From: Eubacteriales bacterium
GTDB taxonomy: Bacteria > Bacillota > Clostridia > Lachnospirales > Lachnospiraceae
NCBI GenBank assembly: GCA_030524175.1
Contig: JAUNHC010000006.1
Span: forward strand, 62,001 to 126,000
Reading direction: 5' to 3'
DNA length: 64,000 nucleotides
Part shown: positions 1-9,270 of the stretch, piece after piece
Layout: every line of letters begins with the position of its first letter
Position numbering within the stretch: the stretch's first letter is position 1
Program-made: the position numbers and the translations under genes
The notes under the pieces: generated by a model
What the model was told of the DNA's origin: nothing
What the model saw: only the letters and a program-made list of their open reading frames with translations
Database searches by the model: none

Positions 1-184
1 CAACATCCAGATCGAATCCGACATAATCTCCATTGTCGTCCATATATCCGAAAGGCGGGTACTCTGCATCAAACCCTACTGTAAAGGTAGTTCTTTCATC
101 TTCTGCTGCCTGTGCAGTCACACCTGTCATCATTCCCGCAGTCATCACCGCTGCCATCATTATTGCCAGTGTTCTCTTTTTCAT
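1..184 (-). CDS. Amino-acid ABC transporter binding protein, N-terminal part
   Basis: Only the first 61 codons are inside the window. They show a signal peptide (MKKRTLAIMMAAV, then a cut near TAQA; no lipobox Cys) followed by TFTVGFDAEYPPFGY and GDYVGFDLDV. That is the usual opening of family-3 solute-binding proteins, which capture polar amino acids outside the membrane for an ABC importer. The ATG at 184 has an AGGAGA ribosome site a few bases upstream. The neighbouring TPR gene ends 139 bases away, so this is probably its own transcription unit. The substrate cannot be told from this fragment. Confidence 0.85.
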   Translation of the reverse strand, partial: MKKRTLAIMMAAVMTAGMMTGVTAQAAEDERTTFTVGFDAEYPPFGYMDDNGDYVGFDLDV

Positions 185-322
185 TGATATATCTCCTCTT
201 TCATATTTTATGTTGTTGTATCACGTAGTCACTCTACCACGTGAAAGTGTATGGTAATCGTATCATATGCCTCACAAACTGTCAAGAGGAAAACAATGAA
301 TTTACTATGAATAATCCAATTC

Positions 323-1105
323 TTATGACCCTGTACTTCTGTGATACTCCCGTGTGAATTCCTCCAGCATGGTGTCAATATTCCGGGAATAAACTTCCTT
401 TTCGGGACGTTTGGCAAAATGCTCTAGGTCTTCCTTGATTTCCTGTCTCAGTTCTTCTTCCACATCCAGCTCTGTAAGCTTACTTTCGTATTCTATAGGG
501 GTACATATGCTCTGACAGGCCAGGAGATAAGACTTAAGCGCCTCCCTGCTCTGGCTGATCTCATATGCTTTCCGGAAACAGTCAAGGGCTTTCTCCATCT
601 GAAAGAGATAGCTGCACGCACACCCCAGATTGTGATAAACATTTTCTCTCAGCCCATCGCTGATCTTTTCCAGGTCATCCCGCTGCAAAAGCTTTTCATA
701 TACACGTATGGCATTGACATACATGCCGTTCTCCACAAGGGAATCCCCCTTGCGCTTCTCTCTGACAGCAGGTGCCTCTGCATCAAGCTTTGCCAGCTGA
801 CCGTTAAGAATGCGCAGTTCCTCATAGGAAAGATAATTGATTTCTTTAAAAACCGGATACAGAACATCCTCCGCACTGGCGAATTTGCCCAGATGAGGAC
901 GAAGTTTGGCTGCCAGTCTGGGCAGCTCCAGTTCCTCCTGTATCCAGGTACACAGACCTTCATTGATAATGGTTTTGTCCACCAGATACAGATTGTGGTA
1001 CAGGTAATAGCAAAGCTCTTCCAGAGAGTAAATATTAGTGCTGATATTCTCTATAAAATACGGTGTCTCTGCCTTCTTAGTCTGACATAAAATATATCCG
1101 CTCAT
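323..1105 (-). CDS. TPR-type helical repeat protein
   Basis: A 260-aa soluble protein without signal peptide or membrane segment. Residues about 120-195 read as tandem helix pairs (YVNAIRVYEKLLQ, VYHNLGCACSYLFQMEKALDCFRKAYEIS), the classic tetratricopeptide pattern, so it is likely a protein-interaction adaptor. The C-terminus is acidic and helical. It is the last gene of a three-gene operon, starting 12 bases after the actin-like gene with a GGAGG site before the ATG. By context it probably works with the actin/Hsp70-like protein and the 1179-aa protein. I do not recognise a named family for the full length. Confidence 0.75.
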   Translation of the reverse strand: MSGYILCQTKKAETPYFIENISTNIYSLEELCYYLYHNLYLVDKTIINEGLCTWIQEELELPRLAAKLRPHLGKFASAEDVLYPVFKEINYLSYEELRILNGQLAKLDAEAPAVREKRKGDSLVENGMYVNAIRVYEKLLQRDDLEKISDGLRENVYHNLGCACSYLFQMEKALDCFRKAYEISQSREALKSYLLACQSICTPIEYESKLTELDVEEELRQEIKEDLEHFAKRPEKEVYSRNIDTMLEEFTREYHRSTGS

Positions 1106-1117
1106 CTCTAGCCTCCT

Positions 1118-2365
1118 CTACCACTGTACAGATTCTTTCCATATTTTGCCGCTGCCCGGATACATTTCTCCAAATCCCAGGTCTTTCACCGTGATCCGGC
1201 ATTCCTTCCTGGAAACATACTGCAGATCCAAAGACAGGCGCGTGGTCTTATTAGGACGCTTGGGAAGGCCCGGGAGCTGCATGGCAACCCGCTTTTTCTC
1301 CTGTTCCCCAAAGGTGCTCACCACAAAAACAAGTTCCTGGGTATCGTCCAGAATAAATTCGCAGTACGCCTTACACTCATACCAGTTATTCCCTGCCTCG
1401 ATGAGAGGATAGTAGGTGGGGGAACCCATAACCCTCATATCCATGCCCACATCCGAGAGCACAAGGGAATCACTCATATAACGGTAGCCTTTCAGATTCT
1501 TATCCTCCAGGCGGTCTTTGCCTGCCGCACAGGCACCCTTGGCAAAGAGGTTATTGCCGTAAAACACTTTGCGTTTCTGGTAGCAGAGTGCCTTCACCGA
1601 CTGCTGTGCCCACTGCTGGTCAAAGCCTTTTCCAGTGATCTGTATACTGGAAAACAACTCAGTGCCTAAAGTGGACTGGATAAATTTACAGAACTCTAAA
1701 TCCCGGATTTCTCCCTCTTCGCTCAATTCTGTATCCACCGGCTCATCAAGACGGGCAAGAATAGGCCTGGAAGCACCGTTTAATGTCAGCTTGCGGAAAG
1801 AGACACTTTCCGGCGTAAAGGCATACCAGGCCACACTTCTGTTCCAAGTCTCTCTCTTCTGGGTAAGCGCATAATAATAGAAGCATTCCCCGTAATCCAT
1901 AAGCATATATTTCTCTTCCGGGAAGCCCAGATACTCACAGGCCTTCTGAAAGTTTGAAACCTGTACCTGATTAAGGGAGGGGGCTGATACTACCAGGCAT
2001 TTTGTGTTTTTTACCACATCCATCACACCTAAAAATTTCAGCAGTCCCTTCAGGAAATTTGCCAGAAGCTCCCATGGCTCCACCATTTCTCCCTGTATCT
2101 GGACAGTCTCATCCTTTTCGCACACATCGTAGAGACTGCCGATCATATAGCCCCCTTTTTCCCGGGCAAAATATTCCGCCTCAAGGCCTACGCAGTAATC
2201 CCCCTGCTCCACTCTCCGGCAGATACAGGTAGGTGCCTCATACTGGCTGGCCCCAACCTTCATGGAAAGGGAACGGGGTTCTCCCGCTTTTCTGTCATAA
2301 TAACATATCTGGGAGTATTCTTTTCCAAAGTCGATTCCAATTATCAAGTCACGAATTTCATTCAT
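1118..2365 (-). CDS. Actin/Hsp70-like ATPase-fold protein
   Basis: A 415-aa cytosolic protein. The N-terminus (LIIGIDFGKEYSQICYYD) matches the phosphate-1 loop of the actin/Hsp70/sugar-kinase fold. Residues about 243-285 (IQITGKGFDQQW, then NLFAKGACAAG) resemble the adenosine-binding segment and following helix of Hsp70-type proteins. The middle phosphate-2 motif is not obvious, so nucleotide hydrolysis is uncertain. The C-terminal ~100 residues are beta-rich. I recall this family as DUF5716, next to DUF5717 in Lachnospiraceae; that name is from memory. It lies 15 bases after the large gene and 12 before the TPR gene, so the three are surely co-transcribed. Function unknown; a chaperone-like or scaffold role is inference only. 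Confidence 0.7.
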   Translation of the reverse strand: MNEIRDLIIGIDFGKEYSQICYYDRKAGEPRSLSMKVGASQYEAPTCICRRVEQGDYCVGLEAEYFAREKGGYMIGSLYDVCEKDETVQIQGEMVEPWELLANFLKGLLKFLGVMDVVKNTKCLVVSAPSLNQVQVSNFQKACEYLGFPEEKYMLMDYGECFYYYALTQKRETWNRSVAWYAFTPESVSFRKLTLNGASRPILARLDEPVDTELSEEGEIRDLEFCKFIQSTLGTELFSSIQITGKGFDQQWAQQSVKALCYQKRKVFYGNNLFAKGACAAGKDRLEDKNLKGYRYMSDSLVLSDVGMDMRVMGSPTYYPLIEAGNNWYECKAYCEFILDDTQELVFVVSTFGEQEKKRVAMQLPGLPKRPNKTTRLSLDLQYVSRKECRITVKDLGFGEMYPGSGKIWKESVQW

Positions 2366-2380
2366 CTTCTGCTTCCTTCT

Positions 2381-5300
2381 CTATGCTTCCTTCTTGATGA
2401 CAAACATCTCTTTCACATACTGTTCCTGACGCAGATATTGCTTCATCTTGGACACTACCTCCTGATCCTTCTCAAGCCTTCTGGCTGACAGGATCTGATT
2501 AATAAGCTGGTATTTGCTCATAGGCGTACCGTCCACTTTATTCATGGTGATCACTCTTTCGGCAGTCTTTTTGCTCTTGCCGTTTTCTTCCACCTGGAAA
2601 TAATAGTGGAGTGTCTCACCGTAAAACAGAGTAAAGGTTTTCGTAAATATTCCTTCGTAAATATTTCTGAGAGGTTCGCTCTTATATTCCGGTTCGAGGC
2701 CAAGCCCTGTGTCCATGGCATAAAACAGAGTAACCTTTGCCTTGGGATTTGCATGATATTCCACAAAGGTTTTGTCATCCAGCTGGTAAGGACTTAAAAG
2801 CTGTGGGGAAAGTCTGCGGAAAAACGCAAATGCCATTCCCATTCCTGTACACTCTGACAGCAGCTCCTTCTCCATCTTAAGATACTCGCCTTTCCCGTCT
2901 TTTTCTTTAGACAAGGCCTTCAGAAGTGCCAGACGGCACACCACATTCACAGGCCATTTTCTAACATAAGCATATTCCAGGCATTTCCGTCCAAAAGGAC
3001 TTAAAGGATATTCCTTTACAAATGAGCCGTAAGCCAGCTGAGTGAGATATGCGCCGATAATGCGCTCCTTCCCTGACTGCTTCATATAATCCTGAAGCAC
3101 TGTCTCACCATCCTTGCGGTAATCCGAGGTAAACATCAAAAGGCCGATGATTCGTTCCTCCAGATCATAAGTATCCATCTCAAAGCCTTTTGCACTTTTC
3201 CATATAGAAAAAATCTCATCCACAGGACCAAACCTGTATTTCATCAGATACCTGAGGATCACCTCATCGTATTTTCCCCTTCGGTACACCTCTGATGCCA
3301 GTGCCAGCAGTTCCTCATCCTCTGCCATTTCACAGCGTATGATCATACGGCTGGTAAGCTTCAGAAGACAGCCCATGTCCAGACCTTCAAACCCAAACTC
3401 CTCAATAATACCAAGTGCCTGAGGAAACAGGCCTCTGGCGGCAAGTGTCTCAACAAGGGTAGTACGGTCCACCATGGCATATTCCCGGAAATCCATTTTT
3501 TTAAGATAATCATCTAAGTCCTCACCGTGGACATGAGACGCATAGTAATCCAGGATCTGCATCCGTACGGAACGCTTATAGTTCTCAGTATAGGCCTCTG
3601 ATCTGACAAGCGCCTGGAAAACATCAAGATTGTCACGTCCGGGGGCTGTGCTCTCGCAGTAATGCAGCAGAACACCCGGTTCTGTCACCCCATAGTTCAA
3701 AACAGCCGGGATCATTTCCCGCTCATCCATAAGCTTCTTTACATTAAACGCCACTGTGGAGGTATAACGGCGCTGTTTCTCATCCTGGAAGAGTATCACA
3801 GCATCCTCAGTATATATTCTCGGATAGGCCACCCCTTGTACACACGGATAAATCTCCTCACGCTCCATCTGGCAATGACGCACGATCACATGACGGATCT
3901 TCTTGTCATCACAATATAGACGGCAGGTAAACATACGCCTGGAAAGGGCTTCCGCCTCCTCTTTATTCTGAGGACTGCTGAGAAATTCCTGGTAAACAGC
4001 CGCATAATTTTCATTCATACGGCCCTCATTAAGCTTCTGGGAAGCAAAGGTGCGCATACTTTCCCTATAGCTCTCGTAAGTCTGGGGTTCTTGCTCTTTA
4101 TGGGCGATAACACTGGCATAAATGAACGCCTTTTTAGCATCCCCCAAAGTATTATTGTTATATGTAAAATACATGAGCAGAGGCTTGGGAAGTTCTCTCT
4201 GATACGAGGTATCCATAGTCTCCACATAATATTCAAAAAGCCTTGTAAGCCGAAGCCCCTGATCCACTGCAAGGGAATACCAGCGGAAATATTCCGGCTT
4301 CCGTGGATTTCCTTTCATAATATATTTACAGATAGCCTCAAGGGTATCCTCTGAAGGATAAGCCTCATATCCCATAGACATGGCACGGTACAGGCTCTGG
4401 CTGAAATTCTTCTCGTACCCTGAAAGGTAGGCAAACCTCATCACCAGTTCTTCTGTAAACAGCCTCTCTTTTCCGGCAAACAGAAAAACCTGGGCCCAAA
4501 ATCCGCTTAAACGGTGAAGCAAGGACATATCCCTTGATATATAGTTCCACGCTTCCAAATAAAGCAAAGGACTGCGGCATCCCCGTTCAAACAGCTCTTC
4601 CATCATAAAGATAACTTTGGATGGAGATGATTTTGTAGCGGGATCGATTTTCAGAAGGATACGGAAAAGCTGGAAGCTGTCCTCTTTCTGCATATAAAAG
4701 TTCTGAATCCTGCGAAGAGCCTGGGCCTTGTCTGTATACAGCCCGGTCAGAGTGCAGAGATACAAATAGATTCCTGCAAATTCCAAATCTTCCTTTGTAA
4801 AAGATTTATCCTGGTACTTGAGGAGAATCTCCGATGCGCCCTTGTCATCACCCTCCAGATGGAGAAGATAAGCTTCATACATCTGGTATTCCGGATAATC
4901 ACAGCCGGCCTCCCATAACTGGTTCAGAATAAAATGGCTGCTGCCCACCCAGGTCTTAAAATCCATCCTGCCGCAGCTGTATGCCAGATAATCACGGAGA
5001 AGCGACAGCTTATGACGTTTCTCTCCTATATTCATATTCACCCGGACCTTGGAACTCCTGGATGCCATAATATGGAAGGTAAGCTCCTGGTAAGGGCTTT
5101 TCACAATTATCTCGCCAAACTGATTCCCTCTCCCCAGCTTCTCCCTGTGGATGACATAATCCACCTGATAGGAGCTGCCGATGAAATCCTCTTCTGTGAC
5201 AACCCTTCTTGTAACCTCCAGGAAATCCCCTTTTGTCTCTACATCAAGCCTTAGATGTCCCCATCCGCTCCTCTGTATGGTGAAGGATTCCTGTACAGTC

Positions 5301-5920
5301 TCCTGCACCTCATGAAACTCTGCCCCGGGCTTTTTCAAAGAAAGATTCACCTGGTCCTTCAGCCCGGAACTGATAAAATATTCCTCCAGATGCTGGTAAG
5401 TAACAGGCTGCCTGGACATTCCTGCATACAAAGCAAGCTCCTTATTCCCTCTGTCCTTTAGGATCATGGGAAAGCTCTTATCTGTAAAAATACGGTATGC
5501 CTCACGGAAATCTTCTTTTGCAATCTCCCGGAAAGCATCTACCGTCTTCACTTCCCCTGCAGAGCTGCGGATCTGCTCCTGCTCTATCTTCACAATAAAA
5601 GGAAATTTATATTCACCGATATTCGTGGTAAAGCAGAGCCAGCCTTCCAGGCAGTCTCCCGGCTCCATACCCGTCCCGTCCACCCCGTAGGGAAGACATA
5701 CCGTAGTACCGGAAAATTTGTCAAACCCCGGCACCACCCTTCGGTTTGAAGAGGTGACAAAACCACGGATTTTCTCGTTATTGTCCGTTCCCAGATATAA
5801 ATCCCCTTTTCTCGTCTCTCCTGCTTTCAGAGTGACGGCAATCTTGTCCTGGGAAAACAAAAGCTGAGGCTGCTCATATTCAAAGTTACCGCTTAACAGT
5901 TGTTCCATTTTCTTCTTCAA
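2381..5920 (-). CDS. Large beta-domain plus helical-repeat protein (DUF5717-like)
   Basis: An 1179-aa protein with no signal peptide or transmembrane helix. Residues 1-290 look like two beta-sandwich domains, followed by roughly 650 residues of helix pairs in a TPR/HEAT-like pattern, and a beta-rich domain near 1060-1140 before a helical tail. The helical part holds many aromatic/Leu pairs typical of superhelical scaffolds. The start is a TTG at 5920 with AAGGTG seven bases upstream; an ATG four codons later has a weaker site. It heads an operon with the actin/Hsp70-like and TPR genes. I recall it as DUF5717, a family of unknown function that seems confined to Lachnospiraceae relatives. No enzymatic motif is visible. 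Confidence 0.7.
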   Translation of the reverse strand: MKKKMEQLLSGNFEYEQPQLLFSQDKIAVTLKAGETRKGDLYLGTDNNEKIRGFVTSSNRRVVPGFDKFSGTTVCLPYGVDGTGMEPGDCLEGWLCFTTNIGEYKFPFIVKIEQEQIRSSAGEVKTVDAFREIAKEDFREAYRIFTDKSFPMILKDRGNKELALYAGMSRQPVTYQHLEEYFISSGLKDQVNLSLKKPGAEFHEVQETVQESFTIQRSGWGHLRLDVETKGDFLEVTRRVVTEEDFIGSSYQVDYVIHREKLGRGNQFGEIIVKSPYQELTFHIMASRSSKVRVNMNIGEKRHKLSLLRDYLAYSCGRMDFKTWVGSSHFILNQLWEAGCDYPEYQMYEAYLLHLEGDDKGASEILLKYQDKSFTKEDLEFAGIYLYLCTLTGLYTDKAQALRRIQNFYMQKEDSFQLFRILLKIDPATKSSPSKVIFMMEELFERGCRSPLLYLEAWNYISRDMSLLHRLSGFWAQVFLFAGKERLFTEELVMRFAYLSGYEKNFSQSLYRAMSMGYEAYPSEDTLEAICKYIMKGNPRKPEYFRWYSLAVDQGLRLTRLFEYYVETMDTSYQRELPKPLLMYFTYNNNTLGDAKKAFIYASVIAHKEQEPQTYESYRESMRTFASQKLNEGRMNENYAAVYQEFLSSPQNKEEAEALSRRMFTCRLYCDDKKIRHVIVRHCQMEREEIYPCVQGVAYPRIYTEDAVILFQDEKQRRYTSTVAFNVKKLMDEREMIPAVLNYGVTEPGVLLHYCESTAPGRDNLDVFQALVRSEAYTENYKRSVRMQILDYYASHVHGEDLDDYLKKMDFREYAMVDRTTLVETLAARGLFPQALGIIEEFGFEGLDMGCLLKLTSRMIIRCEMAEDEELLALASEVYRRGKYDEVILRYLMKYRFGPVDEIFSIWKSAKGFEMDTYDLEERIIGLLMFTSDYRKDGETVLQDYMKQSGKERIIGAYLTQLAYGSFVKEYPLSPFGRKCLEYAYVRKWPVNVVCRLALLKALSKEKDGKGEYLKMEKELLSECTGMGMAFAFFRRLSPQLLSPYQLDDKTFVEYHANPKAKVTLFYAMDTGLGLEPEYKSEPLRNIYEGIFTKTFTLFYGETLHYYFQVEENGKSKKTAERVITMNKVDGTPMSKYQLINQILSARRLEKDQEVVSKMKQYLRQEQYVKEMFVIKKEA

Positions 5921-6082
5921 AATTCTTCACCTTATCGTCCTTGGTCGTTCTACTTTTTTCATGGTATCAATTATACACTACAACCGCAATCTGTGCAAGA
6001 AAGGGTCAAAATTTGACAAATCCCCCGTCCTTTGGGGTTATATCCTTGCTATCCACGTCCCAATAGGCTGCGCAAAGAAACG

Positions 6083-6940
6083 TCAAATGAGCAGCAGCAT
6101 AGTCCCCGCCACTATAAGAATAAGTCCTGTAAAAGAACGCTTATTCAGTTTTTCCTTAAACACGATCCATGCAAAAATAACGGTCACCACAATACTCAGC
6201 TTGTCCACAGGCACTACGATTCCTGCCTCCCCCTCCTGTAGTGCACGGTAATAACACAACCAGGAGGCACCGGTAGCTACACCTGAGAGACAGATAAACA
6301 GAAGCTCTTTTCCGTCCATTTGCTTCAGTTCATCTTGCTTCTTAGTTACAAAAACCATGATCCAGGCCATGATAAGCACCACAATTGTGCGAATCGCCGT
6401 TCCCAAATTCGACTCCACCCCTGTGATACCCACTTTTCCCAGGATTGCGGTGATACTGGCAAACACAGCAGATCCCACTGCATAAAGAAACCACGCCTTT
6501 CCCCTGACTGCTTTCTCCTGTTTCTTCTTCTGCACCATCAAAAGTGTACCCGCCCCTATCAGGAGAATAGAGATCCCCTTGATAACTGTCAGTCTCTCTC
6601 CCAGAAATACAGCCGCCAGCAGCATAGTGAGCACGGTGCTCGTTTTATCTATAGGAACTACCTTATTAATATCACCGTTTTGAAGGGCCTTAAAATAGCA
6701 AAGCCAGGAAAGCCCCGTGGCAATCCCCGACAAGACCAGAAACAGCAAAGTATGAAAAGACAGATTTCCCACCTGATTCCCGGAACCTACAATCAACACC
6801 ATGATCCAGGAAAAAATCACCACAACGACTGTGCGGACAGCAGTTGCCACCGTCGAATCCGTCTTCCTGATCCCACATTTAGCCAAAATAGCTGTCACAC
6901 CTGCAAACAACGCCGACCCAAACGCATAAACCACCCACAT
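6083..6940 (-). CDS. EamA/DMT-family transporter
   Basis: A 285-aa integral membrane protein with ten predicted helices in two clearly homologous halves: residues 1-137 and 150-285 share the runs GVTAILAK/SITAILGK, SGIATGLSWLCYF/SGVATGASWLCYY and VVPIDK/VVPVDK. That internal duplication with about ten helices is the hallmark of EamA drug/metabolite exporters, which move small molecules such as amino acids, nucleosides or cofactors across the membrane. The ATG has a GGAGGGG site six bases upstream. It stands alone, divergent from the HD gene. The substrate is not predictable. Confidence 0.9.
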   Translation of the reverse strand: MWVVYAFGSALFAGVTAILAKCGIRKTDSTVATAVRTVVVVIFSWIMVLIVGSGNQVGNLSFHTLLFLVLSGIATGLSWLCYFKALQNGDINKVVPIDKTSTVLTMLLAAVFLGERLTVIKGISILLIGAGTLLMVQKKKQEKAVRGKAWFLYAVGSAVFASITAILGKVGITGVESNLGTAIRTIVVLIMAWIMVFVTKKQDELKQMDGKELLFICLSGVATGASWLCYYRALQEGEAGIVVPVDKLSIVVTVIFAWIVFKEKLNKRSFTGLILIVAGTMLLLI

Positions 6941-7115
6941 CCTAACCCCTCCGCTCCCATTCTCAACTGAGAAATATTTCTAAAATCATAGCACTTTTCC
7001 ATTATTCTGTCCATAAATACCATGTTTATGAATCCCCACCATTCCCTCATCCTCTTTCCATTTTCCTCCATCACAAACACACGCCTCATCCCTAACGTTC
7101 CGGAGCCAGTAAAAA

Positions 7116-7322
7116 GATGCTGAGGCGGGAAGTGTGCCGGGGGAGGCGGTGTGCATCCCAGGCAGACTTGCGGAAGTGCGCCTGAAAATCCAGTGCTTAC
7201 GAAGACTTAGGCGCGAAGGCTCTCCTGAGCGTCTTAGCCGCAGTCAGCACTTAGTTGAAGGCAAACGAGCCTCTGCCCGGGATGCACACCGCCTCCCCCG
7301 GCACACTTCCCGCCTCAGCATC
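7116..7322. repeat. Long palindromic intergenic element
   Basis: Two perfectly matched 44-bp inverted arms (7116-7159 and 7279-7322) enclose about 120 bases that hold nested hairpins: AGTGCT at ~7192 can pair with AGCACT at ~7250, and AAGAC with GTCTT inside that. Pairing continues six bases inward from the arms after one mismatch. GC content is far above the flanks. No flanking target duplication is seen. It lies between the divergent EamA and HD genes. It resembles multi-hairpin intergenic repeats of Clostridia; whether it is mobile, a structured RNA or a nucleoid site is unknown. It occupies the only gap here longer than 300 bases. Confidence 0.85.
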
Positions 7323-7418
7323 GCCCCCTTAATTAATAGAAAATTCACACTTACCTTCTTGACTTATCAGCTAATTTCCAACATAATATAAGTATAACGA
7401 CTGAAGGGAGTGATTCCG

Positions 7419-7913
7419 ATGGATATAACCGTGTCAGATGAGATCGACCAGGAATTCCTCGAGATTGTAGGCGCCATTCTCGGGGACAGCGAATTTATAA
7501 AGCTTGGTAAATACAAGCAGCACCAATTCACCACAAGACTGATGCACAGTATCAATGTTTCTTATATTTCATGGATGGTCGCGAAGAAGTTAGGCTGTGA
7601 CGCCAAAGCAGCCGCAAGAGCAGGTATGCTGCATGATTTCTGTGTCTACGATTTCCGGGACGAAGTTCCCACCGGTGAAATGCAGGCATTCTACCATCCG
7701 AAAGCAGCAGCAAAAGCCAGCAAAGAGCGCTTCGAGGTCAATGAAAAAGAAGAAAACGCAATACGTGCACATATGTTTCCCCTGGGTCCCCTGCCGCGGA
7801 GCAGAGAAGCATGGATCATCTCCTGCTCGGATAAAATCTGCGCGTGTATGGAAGCCTGCCATGTGGCAATTGCCCTGGCAAGACGCAACCGTGTAATGGT
7901 AAGCCCGGCATAA
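7419..7913 (+). CDS. Small HD-domain protein
   Basis: A 164-aa protein with an HD metal-dependent phosphohydrolase pattern: RLMHSINVSYISWMVAKKLG, then AARAGMLHDFCVYD, giving the first His, the HD pair and a later Asp near SCSDKIC. Such proteins hydrolyse phosphate esters or nucleotides; the substrate is unknown. The start is set at the ATG 7419 because GAAGGGA sits nine bases upstream; a GTG at 7410 is too close to that site. A strong terminator follows at once, so it is monocistronic. Confidence 0.8.
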   Translation: MDITVSDEIDQEFLEIVGAILGDSEFIKLGKYKQHQFTTRLMHSINVSYISWMVAKKLGCDAKAAARAGMLHDFCVYDFRDEVPTGEMQAFYHPKAAAKASKERFEVNEKEENAIRAHMFPLGPLPRSREAWIISCSDKICACMEACHVAIALARRNRVMVSPA

Positions 7914-7938
7914 ACAGACAGTATGGTGATAAAATATC

Positions 7939-7987
7939 AAAGGGGTATGTTTCCAGGTCATCTGAACCTGGGTGACATACCCCTTTT
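7939..7987. terminator. Bidirectional terminator between HD and kinase genes
   Basis: AAAGGGGTATGT pairs with ACATACCCCTTT around an inner CCAGGT/ACCTGG stem, with A- and T-rich ends on either side. It serves the convergent HD-domain gene and PfkB kinase gene. Confidence 0.85.
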
Positions 7988-8008
7988 TCCAGCCTTCAGC
8001 ACAGGCTT

Positions 8009-8896
8009 CTATTCATTCTTCCAGTTCAACACTTCATCGCGGAGAGGAATGGATGCAGTGGCTCCGGGCCGTGAAACTGCTATGGCAGAAGCTTTCGCAG
8101 CAAGCTCAAGTCCTTTTTCCACAGGCATGGCTTCCAGGATGGAAGAAATAAAATATCCTGTGAAGGTGTCTCCTGCCGCTGTAGTATCCACTGTTTTCAC
8201 CTTAAAAATCCCCTGATGATATACTCCTGTTTCATCCTGATAAACAGAACCGTCTCCTCCTAAGGTGAGAACGATTTTTGCTTTTGGATACAAATCTTTT
8301 ATTTTACTTAAGATCTGCTCAGGTTCTTTCTCTCCTGTAATCTGATAACCCTCAATTTCATTTACCAGGAACAGACTGATCTTAGATAAGTCGCAGGCAT
8401 CAAGAGCACTGTCATACGGAGAAGGATTCAATATGATCATCATTCCTTTTTCATAGGCCTTATCAATAATGTAATCCAGCTCATTTACTTCATTCTGCAG
8501 GAGAAGAATGTCTCCCTTTTCAAAAAATGCCAGAACCTCATCCACAAAATCACGGGTAATGCTGCGGTTGGCACCGCCATACAGAAGGATGCAGTTCTGT
8601 CCGTTCTCATCCACCTGGATCACTGTATGGCCGCAGGGACCTTCGATTTTCCGTATAAACTTAGTGTTTACTCCGTTCTGCTCACAGGTTTCCAGCAGGA
8701 TTTCTCCGCCCTCCCCGATCATTCCTGCGTGATAAACCGGAATACCTGCTTTTGCCAAGGCGATGGACTGGTTCAGTCCCTTGCCTCCGCAGAAGGTATT
8801 GCGCTCTTTAGATGCCAGCGTCTCTCCAGGGATAAGGATGTGGTTCACCTGGTAGACATAGTCCAGATTCAATGATCCGAAATTTAATACTTTCAT
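8009..8896 (-). CDS. rbsK: PfkB-family sugar kinase, probable ribokinase
   Basis: A 295-aa cytosolic kinase of the ribokinase/PfkB superfamily. The N-terminal signature region (TFCGGKGLNQSIALAKAG) and the C-terminal catalytic motif (DTTAAGDTFTGYF, with the catalytic Asp in AAGD) are both present. It would phosphorylate ribose to ribose-5-phosphate using ATP. The ribose operon ends about 1.5 kb away on the same strand, which supports ribose, though a phosphoesterase gene and a terminator lie between. The start is taken at 8896 (MKVLNFGSLN) because GGAGGG lies seven bases upstream; an ATG eight codons earlier lacks a site. Other pentoses or a deoxyribose remain possible. Confidence 0.85.
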   Translation of the reverse strand: MKVLNFGSLNLDYVYQVNHILIPGETLASKERNTFCGGKGLNQSIALAKAGIPVYHAGMIGEGGEILLETCEQNGVNTKFIRKIEGPCGHTVIQVDENGQNCILLYGGANRSITRDFVDEVLAFFEKGDILLLQNEVNELDYIIDKAYEKGMMIILNPSPYDSALDACDLSKISLFLVNEIEGYQITGEKEPEQILSKIKDLYPKAKIVLTLGGDGSVYQDETGVYHQGIFKVKTVDTTAAGDTFTGYFISSILEAMPVEKGLELAAKASAIAVSRPGATASIPLRDEVLNWKNE

Positions 8897-9162
8897 TAGT
8901 TTCCCTCCATTCTGCCGCATACATAAATAGAAAACGGCGCGGTCACGTGGTATCTCCTGTATTCTGCTGTAAAAATGCCACTTTTTTCTATAGACTTCCT
9001 ACACTTAGACCGATATGTTACTATTATACAGAATGAAATTTTATAATGCAATATACTTTACTACTATAACTTAAAGTAAATGACTTTATTGGCCCTGATG
9101 CCGTGCGGCAGGGTGCACAGCCCTGTGGACAACAGCCTTTATGTTACTGCAGCATCCTTTAT
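8897..9162. other. Intergenic region upstream of the kinase gene
   Basis: AT-rich leader of the sugar kinase gene followed by sequence with a short direct repeat (CCTTTATGTTAC twice near 9137-9168). No open frame or clear promoter could be supported. Confidence 0.4.
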
Positions 9163-9201
9163 GTTACCGTTCACTGGTAATATCCCGCAAGATGTTTTCG
9201 T
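9163..9201 (+). repeat. Truncated copy of the 145-bp MITE-like element
   Basis: This stretch begins GTTACCGTTCACTGGTAATA and matches the left end of the element at 57229-57373 with about five differences in 38 bases. The remainder of the element is missing; sequence then runs into a terminator. It is best read as a decayed copy. Confidence 0.6.
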
Positions 9202-9210
9202 ATATATGTA

Positions 9211-9258
9211 AAAACAGCTGCTGTCCGGCAGTGAATATACCGATACATCAGCTGTTTT
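9211..9258 (-). terminator. Terminator of the phosphoesterase gene
   Basis: AAAACAGCTG pairs with CAGCTGTTTT across a 28-base loop that can fold further. On the minus strand the stem is followed by T residues, 12 bases past the stop of the phosphoesterase gene. Confidence 0.75.
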
Positions 9259-9270
9259 ATATTCGTTGAT

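Noticed and set aside
6320-6970. Long open frame on the plus strand opposite the EamA gene
   Set aside because: It is a shadow of the EamA coding sequence, rich in His, Asn and Pro, without a ribosome site or family signature.
9063-9080. Eight-base match to the start of the putative guide tail (AGTTATAG) upstream of the sugar kinase gene
   Set aside because: An 8-base match is expected about twice by chance in both strands of this window, and pairing fails at the ninth base.
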